From NCBI GenBank assembly GCA_021151625.1, contig JAGKWY010000005.1:1-64000 (forward strand): a stretch of 64,000 nucleotides of DNA, in the 5' to 3' direction. Below, piece by piece: positions 33,616 to 40,175 of the stretch; position 1 is the first letter of the stretch; every line of letters begins with the position of its first letter. A model generated the notes under the pieces. It did not search any database, had not been told where the DNA came from, and saw only the letters and a list, made by a program, of their open reading frames with translations. The DNA is from Gammaproteobacteria bacterium. GTDB taxonomy: Bacteria > Pseudomonadota > Gammaproteobacteria > Pseudomonadales > Cellvibrionaceae. The position numbers and the translations under genes were made by a program.

Positions 33616-34779
33616 TTATTGCGCCGCTTTCAGCATTTCCTGCTTGAAGAATTCACCTTGTTCGGAAGGGGTAAATTTCCAATCTTTAATCATCACCGGT
33701 GACCAATCCGGGTCAAATACCCACACAGTGTAAGACACACCTTTTTTCGCCATGTATTCAACGATGTTGGGGCCGTAGGTGCCATCGTTATTAATGACTG
33801 GTACATGGGCGCCGTAATCGGTTTCTTTGGCCCAGCCCAATTCAGTGGCAATCATTGGATATTTATCTGCGACATAACCCCAGCTTTTTTCCCACATGGC
33901 AAAAAAGTTTGCCTTGGTTGGGTCCTGTGGTTTGGCTTTTTGTGGATAGGGATGAATTGCGTAGGCGATGTTGTCACGACGCACCGGTGCGGTGGCGATA
34001 GGTGATAAATCGTAAGCCCAGTTGTAACCGGCAACTAACGGAATCGCATTTTTGTTGTAGAGGCGAATTAAATCGATGTAATCCTCTAATAAATTACGCC
34101 AGCTTTCCCAGCTCGCTTTGCCCAACGAAAAATCGCCAGTGCCAATGTAATTGTGCGTTGGCTCGTTAAAAATTTCGTACACGGCAACAGTGGGTACAGT
34201 GCGATAACGCAAAGCGATTTTGCGCCAAAAATCGGCAGTTTCTTTTTGCGTGGTTTCGTACATCACGTGTTGGTACATTTCAGCTTCAAGGTTGCCGATG
34301 GAGTGCCAATCAATAATTAAATACATATTCAGGCTATTGGCCCAAAGCACCGCTTCATCTAAACGTTCAAAGAACCAGTCTTTACCATGTTTGCGCCAGG
34401 AGAGCGGGTGGATAGGAATGCGAATAGTGTTGCCTCCCCAGCGCTGCACTTCTTCAAACAAGGCTTTATTCCACTGGCCCTGCTGTTGCAATTTGCCTGG
34501 GTCCGCAATATTTACACCGCGAAAAATAAATGCCTTGCCATCTTCTGTGACAAACCCTTTGCCTTGCACTTTAATCAGGCTTTGTTGACGCTCGAGTTTT
34601 TTCGCATCAAATGATTGAGGGTAGGGAATATTCCACCACTCATCGGCGGATTGTTGCGCGCCGGTAAAGCCGTGGTTTTGACCGGGTGCTTGTGCCGGAG
34701 CTGTTTTCGTGGTGGCGCTACAGGCAATTAATTGGCCGCATAACAAAAATGCAGCAAAGAGTTTCAGGTACATCTTCAT
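33616..34779 (-). CDS. GH5-family glycoside hydrolase lipoprotein
   Basis: 387 residues. The lipobox LIAC is at Cys20, so it is an anchored lipoprotein. The catalytic domain starts near residue 70 (GKGFVTEDGKAFIFRGVN). The acid/base Glu is in YEIFNEP near 200 and the nucleophile in ATELGW near 310; NTIRIPIHP and IDWHS are further GH5 landmarks. Retaining endo-beta-1,4-glucanase or a related activity is likely; the subfamily cannot be fixed by eye. A surface-bound cellulase would handle soluble oligosaccharides released by the secreted enzymes encoded at 23-26 kb. Confidence 0.88.
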   Translation of the reverse strand: MKMYLKLFAAFLLCGQLIACSATTKTAPAQAPGQNHGFTGAQQSADEWWNIPYPQSFDAKKLERQQSLIKVQGKGFVTEDGKAFIFRGVNIADPGKLQQQGQWNKALFEEVQRWGGNTIRIPIHPLSWRKHGKDWFFERLDEAVLWANSLNMYLIIDWHSIGNLEAEMYQHVMYETTQKETADFWRKIALRYRTVPTVAVYEIFNEPTHNYIGTGDFSLGKASWESWRNLLEDYIDLIRLYNKNAIPLVAGYNWAYDLSPIATAPVRRDNIAYAIHPYPQKAKPQDPTKANFFAMWEKSWGYVADKYPMIATELGWAKETDYGAHVPVINNDGTYGPNIVEYMAKKGVSYTVWVFDPDWSPVMIKDWKFTPSEQGEFFKQEMLKAAQ

Positions 34780-34954
34780 GGTGTTGGCTCTTTTATTAGG
34801 AAGTGGGTAACGCGAGGAGGGAATTCACAGGGCAGAATCCCGCTGGGGCGGGACTCTATCAAAACGGGCTAGAGCTGAAAACCAGCTTGTAGGTAGTATT
34901 TTTTAGTGCAGGTTAAAAAGCATTCCAATAATTTTATTAGTTAAAAAGTTATGG

Positions 34955-35689
34955 CTATTTTTTTAAACGATGATTAATTGCCCGTTTAAATAACAAAACT
35001 GCACAACACCAAAGCAGGATTAATATCACTAATAAAAATACGCTGATAAACGCAAAAATATCTGGCGCTTTCATCAGTGTGGTCATGAGGGAATCCTGAT
35101 AATAAAAAAACCACTGATGACCATCAGGGAAAACCTGCTCATGTAGCCAATAAAACACCTTGGTGGAACCAAGGGCAATTACACCCACCGCACTCAGGGT
35201 GATGCCGGCGAGAAATCCCGACAGGATTTTTTTATTCGCGGGCGGCAACCACTTTTGCCAAACGGCCAATGCGGTCAGCAGTAACCAGAGCCCTAATCCA
35301 CTTAAGCCAACGCGGTAAAACACATCGATCAGGTTGGCGACATCCTGCAGATGAATAATTTCTGCCTCATGCATAAGTGAGGTGGTTTTGCCGTCAGGCA
35401 ATGAATAACTGATGTTTTGCAAACCGCGCCCGCTGCTTTGCACGGCGTCGCTAATCTCGCCAAACAGGCGCCAGTGGTCTTCTGGTTGGGTGTATTCAAA
35501 ACCGGTTTTATGGCGATTAAGTGGAGCGAACTCCGCGATATGTTGCTCCAGTCCGAGCAGCTTATAGCCAAGGGGATAGGCAAAATGCACCTGGGCGGCG
35601 ATATGCCAACTTAGCAGCGCCAGGGCTAGCAATTGGCATACAAAAAAAACAGGCCAGAACACAAAAGCAAACAGGCGTTTCATAGTCAT
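34955..35689 (-). CDS. DUF1461-family integral membrane protein
   Basis: About 244 residues from ATG 35689 (35683 is also possible; neither has a clear ribosome-binding site). There are four transmembrane segments: one at the N-terminus (FVFWPVFFVCQLLALALLSW), two in the middle and one near the C-terminus. The loop motif HEAEIIHLQDV is typical of DUF1461/TIGR01906 proteins, whose function is unknown. Proteins of this family are often extracytoplasmic between the first two helices. Confidence 0.7.
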   Translation of the reverse strand: MTMKRLFAFVFWPVFFVCQLLALALLSWHIAAQVHFAYPLGYKLLGLEQHIAEFAPLNRHKTGFEYTQPEDHWRLFGEISDAVQSSGRGLQNISYSLPDGKTTSLMHEAEIIHLQDVANLIDVFYRVGLSGLGLWLLLTALAVWQKWLPPANKKILSGFLAGITLSAVGVIALGSTKVFYWLHEQVFPDGHQWFFYYQDSLMTTLMKAPDIFAFISVFLLVILILLWCCAVLLFKRAINHRLKK

Positions 35690-35964
35690 TAAGGGTGTGA
35701 ATACCAGGGGGAAATTGGCCCGCAAATTACCACGCCCGCTGGTGCTCTGCACGCATTGATCGGCCAGGGTATTACTAAAGACGGCAATTACTTGACGTTT
35801 TAGATGTGCCAGAAAGTCGAAAAGACTGACACTACAGGGGCTTCCCATTGTAGATTCGGTTTTCCCAACTGCTCAATCTATTGTTTTTAATGATGATTTT
35901 GATGCCGGTATAAAAGATGCTTCGCTGTCGTGTCGGGTTTATCCCTACGGCCAGGAGAACGCTT

Positions 35965-36363
35965 ATGCAAAGGTTATGGCGCACTATCATTATTGGTTTG
36001 TTGATTTTTTGGAGCGCGACAAGGGTCCATGCCGGGGTTATAAATTGCACGCTGGATGATTCACAGCTGCCTGCCCCTGCCTCTATTGCGGCCTGCGCTA
36101 CTCATGCTCAAGATTTGCAATACCAATCGCTGGATCTAAATAGCCTTTACATAGGGTTGCGCCACGGCACATTGGATACCGTAATTGAAATGATTATGTC
36201 CAGGGATGGAGCGGGTGTTATTGCCTGTGGCAAGTTGGCTGATACATCTAATCTTGTGTTGGCCGCTCAGCCTGATACCAAAATTCCCGAGCCGAATATT
36301 GGGCTCTTATTGGTAATGGGGATGATCTCTATATATCTCGTTCGTCGTCGTGTTTCATGCTAA
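35965..36363 (+). CDS. Small PEP-CTERM protein
   Basis: 132 residues with a signal peptide (TIIIGLLIFWSATRVHAG). The C-terminus KIPEPNIGLLLVMGMISIYL then VRRR is a PEP-CTERM sorting signal (PEP, hydrophobic helix, basic end). The mature domain is short with three or four cysteines. AGGAG lies upstream of ATG 35965. It is the second exosortase substrate in the window, unrelated in sequence to the first. Confidence 0.75.
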   Translation: MQRLWRTIIIGLLIFWSATRVHAGVINCTLDDSQLPAPASIAACATHAQDLQYQSLDLNSLYIGLRHGTLDTVIEMIMSRDGAGVIACGKLADTSNLVLAAQPDTKIPEPNIGLLLVMGMISIYLVRRRVSC

Positions 36364-36555
36364 AGCAGGGATGCAGGAGTGAAAAAAAGCCGCGGAATCT
36401 TCCGCGGCTTTTTTGCCTTTAGCCAAATAGTCATTCACTTTTTTTGCCATTTGCTGGCGATCAGTTTTGCGTTTGGCCTTATGGGTTTTCTCATGCACGC
36501 CACCCTTGCGCATAATCGGGTGGAATGCATGGCCATTGCGACTTTCTTTCTTCAT
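36355..36555 (-). CDS. Small basic protein in the rtcB locus
   Basis: 66 residues, strongly basic in the first 50 (HEKTHKAKRKTDRQQMAKK). AGAGGAA precedes the ATG at 36553-36555, and the gene starts 12 nt after the 311-codon gene, so it is probably cotranscribed with rtcB. The 3' part overlaps a terminator hairpin, and its last codons overlap the end of the convergent PEP-CTERM gene by 9 nt. An RNA-binding role is conceivable from the charge. I do not recognise the family. Confidence 0.5.
   Translation of the reverse strand: MKKESRNGHAFHPIMRKGGVHEKTHKAKRKTDRQQMAKKVNDYLAKGKKAAEDSAAFFHSCIPALA
36382..36415. terminator. Bidirectional terminator between rtcB operon and PEP-CTERM gene
   Basis: Stem AAAAAAGCCGCGGAA/TTCCGCGGCTTTTTT with a 2-nt centre; A-run and T-run on opposite sides allow use from either strand. 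On the minus strand it lies inside the last codons of the small basic gene. Confidence 0.9.
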
Positions 36556-36567
36556 TGCAAGTTCCTC

Positions 36568-37503
36568 TTAAATTGTCATTAGGTACCACTGTGGGTTGTG
36601 AATTTTGTTCAGCCTTTTTTGAACTTTTCTGTTCGCACGAATAAAACTCGGTGCTTCCTGCGTCAGGCTAAAACAAAATTTTTCGGGTAAATCGGTATAG
36701 AGCGAGCGCGGCGGTAAACCCCAATTAATTTCCTTCATTTGGTTGCCCGTCTCAAACCGATTGTAAAACACCTTGCTCATCCCTAATTCGTTATGAATAA
36801 ACCATAAACATGCTGCCAGCATGGCTTCTGCCCAGATTTTTTTCTGGGTGCTGGTGACTTTTTCGCAATAATCCATCATCTGCTGGCGATGGATGGAATT
36901 ATTTCTCCAGACAAAGTAGGTATCATCACCCCTTTTACTGGTGCGTGCTGAACAATTCAATTGATCCAGTGCGCGAATAAGATCTGACTGTATTTCTTCA
37001 ATCAGTACTTCATTCGATGCAAAATCAATATCCAGCCGTGCCCATGCCAAAGTCGCGGTACGTTTGCTGCTTTGTGGATGATATCTGCAGGTATAGCCGT
37101 TCATAACATCGCCGGTGATACGCTGAAATTCAGCATCCAGATTTTCTGGTAGATTCAACTGCAATACCAGATTGGTACCGGGCCTTGAGGTTTGATTCCC
37201 ACCAAAACGATCACCCCATTTCCCCAGGGTTAATACATAGTGGTGTATCTCCGCCAGAGGGGCACTTTCCATATGCCATGCCTCTACCTTTTGCTTTCCT
37301 GCAGTACGGATAATTTCCTTTACAAACGGTTTTTCCATCAATTGTCGATAACAAGACTGTTTTAGTTGCTGCACACTCAATGGGCCATCTTTGTTGAGCA
37401 TTCGTTGCAGCAAATAAGTTGCATATTGATCTTTGCTGTAACGAAACAAAGTCCTGTTAGTTGGCAAGCAAGCCACTACTTCATCCACTAATGCCGCTTC
37501 CAT
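36568..37503 (-). CDS. Conserved-looking protein of unknown function next to rtcB
   Basis: 311 residues, soluble, no signal peptide or recognisable domain. Noticeable segments are ATLAWARLDIDFASNEVLIE, then EIQSDL, DDTYFVWRNNS and IWAEAMLAACLWFIHNELGM. The acidic EEIQSDL motif recalls active-site or metal-binding strands but cannot be assigned. It starts 10 nt after the rtcB stop, on the same strand, so an RNA-repair connection is likely. It is not RtcA (no cyclase motifs) and not archease. Confidence 0.6.
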   Translation of the reverse strand: MEAALVDEVVACLPTNRTLFRYSKDQYATYLLQRMLNKDGPLSVQQLKQSCYRQLMEKPFVKEIIRTAGKQKVEAWHMESAPLAEIHHYVLTLGKWGDRFGGNQTSRPGTNLVLQLNLPENLDAEFQRITGDVMNGYTCRYHPQSSKRTATLAWARLDIDFASNEVLIEEIQSDLIRALDQLNCSARTSKRGDDTYFVWRNNSIHRQQMMDYCEKVTSTQKKIWAEAMLAACLWFIHNELGMSKVFYNRFETGNQMKEINWGLPPRSLYTDLPEKFCFSLTQEAPSFIRANRKVQKRLNKIHNPQWYLMTI

Positions 37504-37513
37504 TATTTCCTCC

Positions 37514-38722
37514 TTATCCTTTAATACACAAAACTTGTTTGAGCGTATGAACTACCTCAACCAAATCTGATTGGTTTTCCATTACTTCATCGATGTCCTT
37601 GTAGGCGGCGGGAATTTCGTCGATGACTTGTTTGTCTTTACGGCATTCCACGCCTTTGGTTTGGGCGATTAAATCCTCTTTGCTAAACAGATTGCGCGCA
37701 GCGGTGCGGCTCATACGCCTGCCGGCACCGTGCGCGCAGGAGCAGAATGAATCTGCGTTACCTTTGCCGCGCACTATGAAGGATTTAGCACCCATACTGC
37801 CGGGGATAATTCCCAATTCCCCGTCGCGTGCACTGATTGCTCCCTTGCGCGTCACAATTACATCTGCACCGAAATGTTGTTCGCGACTGATGTAGTTGTG
37901 GTGGCAATTAATCGCGTGGCGATCGGCGTGGAACTTGGGCAGGAAGGGTGCGATTGCGCGCAATACCAGGCCCATCATTTCCTCGCGATTAATGCGCGCA
38001 TATTCCTGGGCCCAGTTCACTGCCGTTACATAATCCACAAAGTATTCGCTACCTTCGGTGAAGTAGGCGAGGTCTTTGTCGGGCAAGTTATGGATATGTT
38101 TACCCATATCTTTTTTTGCCAGTTGGATAAAGTATTGGCCGATAGCATTGCCGATTCCACGGCTCCCCGAGTGCAGCATTACCCACACATCCTTGCTGTC
38201 ATCCACACAAATTTCGATAAAGTGATTGCCACTCCCCAAGGTGCCCAATTGCTTGGTCCAAATGGTTTGCGGTTGTTTTAACATTTTCATCACTGTGGGA
38301 TGTTTTTGAAAAAGCCATTCCACACCGTAAGCGAGTTTGTTGCAGCTGTTGGTGCGTACATTAATGGTTTTGTGCGCGGCTAAACCTACCGGCACTGCGC
38401 GTTCAATCGCACTGCGCATCGCGGCGAGATTGTCAGGCAGTTGCGACGACTTCACCGATAAACGCACGGCACTCATCCCGCACCCCAAGTCCACACCTAC
38501 TGCCGCAGGAATAATGGCGTTCAGGGTGGGAATCACCGAGCCTACCGTTGCCCCAATTCCCGCATGTACATCCGGCATGGCCGCAATGTGTGAGTGGATA
38601 ATCGGTAGCTGCGCAATTTGTTTTAATTGCGTTAATGCCTGGTTTTCAATATCGCTGGTGTAAATCTTTACCGGCTTCAAACCGTTACTGGCATTTTTGT
38701 TCAATTCAATTTTTACAGGCAT
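37514..38722 (-). CDS. rtcB: RNA-splicing ligase RtcB
   Basis: A 402-residue GTP-dependent ligase joining 2',3'-cyclic-phosphate or 3'-phosphate ends to 5'-OH ends, as in tRNA and rRNA repair. The signatures are GVDLGCGMSAVRL near residue 75, HSGSRGIGN near 180, HADRHAINCHHN near 270, GSMGAKSF and CAHGAGRRMSRT near 340, whose His is the guanylation site. ATG 38722 follows AAGGGA. E. coli rtcBA depends on RtcR and sigma-54; here neither an rtcR gene nor a GG-N10-GC element was found. Instead a leader with a terminator lies 150-400 nt upstream. rtcA is absent from the window. Confidence 0.96.
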   Translation of the reverse strand: MPVKIELNKNASNGLKPVKIYTSDIENQALTQLKQIAQLPIIHSHIAAMPDVHAGIGATVGSVIPTLNAIIPAAVGVDLGCGMSAVRLSVKSSQLPDNLAAMRSAIERAVPVGLAAHKTINVRTNSCNKLAYGVEWLFQKHPTVMKMLKQPQTIWTKQLGTLGSGNHFIEICVDDSKDVWVMLHSGSRGIGNAIGQYFIQLAKKDMGKHIHNLPDKDLAYFTEGSEYFVDYVTAVNWAQEYARINREEMMGLVLRAIAPFLPKFHADRHAINCHHNYISREQHFGADVIVTRKGAISARDGELGIIPGSMGAKSFIVRGKGNADSFCSCAHGAGRRMSRTAARNLFSKEDLIAQTKGVECRKDKQVIDEIPAAYKDIDEVMENQSDLVEVVHTLKQVLCIKG

Positions 38723-38884
38723 AAAAATCCCTTGCACGCCTTGTTCAGGCGCGAAAAATTCGAGTGAACCTTCCTGGTGTTAAGATCGGGGAAAAGATCA
38801 ATGGGCAAGGTTGTTGCTTTGCTCTTTAGATAAACGGCGAGAAAACAACAGCTGAAAACAATCAACAACAGCAATCAGCAAAAA

Positions 38885-38917
38885 CAAAAAGCCCTGATCA
38901 GTTTCCCGATCAGGGCT
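38885..38917 (-). terminator. Intrinsic terminator in the rtcB leader (possible attenuator)
   Basis: Stem GCCCTGATC/GATCAGGGC at 38891-38899 and 38908-38916, with an 8-nt loop, followed on the minus strand by TTTTTGTTTT. It lies 59 nt after the 9-codon ORF and about 160 nt before the rtcB ATG, so it either ends a short separate transcript or controls read-through into rtcB. A second 8-bp hairpin (38931-38938 with 38947-38954) stands between the ORF and the terminator. Confidence 0.88.
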
Positions 38918-38975
38918 TGTATGCCTGACCTGGAAGGTAATTAAAAACCTTCCAAGTCCGAGTACTCAGAAGGTG

Positions 38976-39005
38976 TTATGCGTTGGTATAACCTGCGTAA
39001 GTCAT
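38976..39005 (-). CDS. Nine-residue leader peptide MTYAGYTNA upstream of rtcB
   Basis: ATG at 39003-39005, TAA at 38976-38978. AGGAG at 39014-39018 is 8 nt from the ATG, an ideal distance. The codons are ACT TAC GCA GGT TAT ACC AAC GCA. Part of the ribosome-binding site lies in GAGTACTCA (39008-39016), which can pair perfectly with TGAGTACTC read on the minus strand at 38960-38968, enclosing the whole ORF in a 39-nt loop. Promoter, ribosome site, ORF, hairpin and terminator all lie in order within about 250 nt. This is good evidence that the ORF is translated, although a 9-codon ORF cannot be proven from sequence alone. Confidence 0.6.
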   Translation of the reverse strand: MTYAGYTNA

Positions 39006-39107
39006 TGTGAGTACTCCTGTTGTTTATCATTGAAAGTTAATGTGAGCAAAACTTTCGGGGTTGGACTTAGGCTGCCGATATTTCGGAGGCCGTGAAAATT
39101 GGGCGCG

Positions 39108-39135
39108 ATAATACGCCGATTTTTTCGTCTGTCAA
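39108..39135 (-). promoter_or_regulatory. Near-consensus sigma-70 promoter of the rtcB leader
   Basis: Read on the minus strand: TTGACA (39130-39135), a 16-nt spacer, TATTAT (39108-39113), then a GC-rich CGCGCCC discriminator typical of growth-rate-controlled stable-RNA promoters. The predicted start is near 39100, giving a transcript of about 215 nt to the terminator with a 95-nt untranslated leader. Confidence 0.8.
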
Positions 39136-39433
39136 CGAATTTTAAAAATGTATTGGTAAAGTAGATTTGGCTATTGGAGTTGCAATTGTCTGTTGTGCCA
39201 GAGGATAGTGCGCGATACCAAACACTTCGGTAAACCCGGTTACCTTTTAGTGCATTGCTACCTTGTTATTTGTGTAAAGTTGCCCTGGTAACCGGTAAGT
39301 ATCTTTGTTATGCACAAACGCCTTTGTGATGCATAGTCACATTAGTGTCGTATTTCTGTCATAGAATCAATTGGTAACTATTCTTCATCATTATCTGTTT
39401 TTCATCACTAACTGGAACAAGCGAGGATTCACT

Positions 39434-40060
39434 GTGCCTGAGTTATTTATCCCTCCTGCAAAAAACACCTTTCCCGCTTATGGTATCTGGTTGTACAAGG
39501 AAAAAAGCCCGGCCATCAGACGCGTGAAAAAAGAATCAGCGCCCAGTGCCCACGGTGATCGCCACTGGGACTCCAGTTATTTGTTAATGGATTATTTCAC
39601 CCATAATCCACTCAAGAAAAAAAGCCGCGTGCTGGATGTAGGTTGCGGCTGGGGTCCGACTTCAATTTACCTGGCCAACCAGGGGCACAAGGTAACGGGT
39701 TTGGATATTGATGATCAGGTCTTTGGCTTTCTGCAGCTGCAAGCTGACCTGAACAATGTGGAAGTTAAAACCCGCCAGGGTGCGATGGATTCGTTGAAAA
39801 AAGCGGATTTAACCAAATTCGATGTCATTGTCGGCGGTGATATTTGTTTTTGGCCAGAGCTGACGGAAGAGTGGTTTTCGCTGTTAAAGCGCGCGGCTAA
39901 TGCCGGGGTAAAAAAACTGGTGCTGGCCGACCCGGGACGCCAACCCTTTCTGGATTTGGTGGATAAATGCGAGCGTTGGGATAATGAACTGCTGACCTGG
40001 TATTGCCTGGAACCAAAACGTTTTACCGGCAGTTTGTTGATTGTGGATTTAAATAGTTAA
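39434..40060 (+). CDS. Class I SAM-dependent methyltransferase
   Basis: 208 residues. The SAM-binding motif I is VLDVGCGWGPTSIYLA near residue 70, followed by GLDIDDQ (motif II) and FDVIVGGDICFW, in line with lysine/protein or nicotinamide-type (METTL-like) methyltransferases. The start is GTG 39434 with GAGG 7 nt upstream; the reading from TTG 39371 has no ribosome-binding site. The substrate is unknown. Confidence 0.8.
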   Translation: MPELFIPPAKNTFPAYGIWLYKEKSPAIRRVKKESAPSAHGDRHWDSSYLLMDYFTHNPLKKKSRVLDVGCGWGPTSIYLANQGHKVTGLDIDDQVFGFLQLQADLNNVEVKTRQGAMDSLKKADLTKFDVIVGGDICFWPELTEEWFSLLKRAANAGVKKLVLADPGRQPFLDLVDKCERWDNELLTWYCLEPKRFTGSLLIVDLNS

Positions 40061-40078
40061 TCAGTTTTTGTGGTTCGC

Positions 40079-40107
40079 ATCACCCGCACTGGTTGGTGTG
40101 CGGGTGA
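40079..40107. terminator. Hairpin between convergent genes
   Basis: Perfect 11-bp stem ATCACCCGCAC/GTGCGGGTGAT with a 7-nt loop, 18 nt after the methyltransferase stop. There is no clear T-run on either side, so termination is probable but not certain. Confidence 0.55.
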
Positions 40108-40146
40108 TGGATAATCCTCAGGGGTTAGGGGATTAATGATTCCAGC

Positions 40147-40175
40147 TTAAGGATCCAAATTAAGGATCCAAATTA
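40147..40175. repeat. 13-bp tandem repeat at the phosphodiesterase stop codon
   Basis: TTAAGGATCCAAA occurs at 40147-40159 and 40160-40172, and a further partial TTAAGGAT follows at 40173-40180. On the minus strand the last partial unit supplies the stop codon of the phosphodiesterase gene, so the 3' end has been duplicated beyond the stop. Confidence 0.75.

Noticed and set aside
38723..38880. Sigma-54 promoter for rtcB, as in E. coli
   Set aside because: No TGGC-N8-TTGC type element is visible between the leader terminator and rtcB, and no rtcR gene is in the window.
38885..39100. 6S RNA, tmRNA or another known structured RNA in the rtcB leader
   Set aside because: The length and structure do not fit 6S or tmRNA, and the well-placed ribosome site with a short ORF argues for a translated leader.
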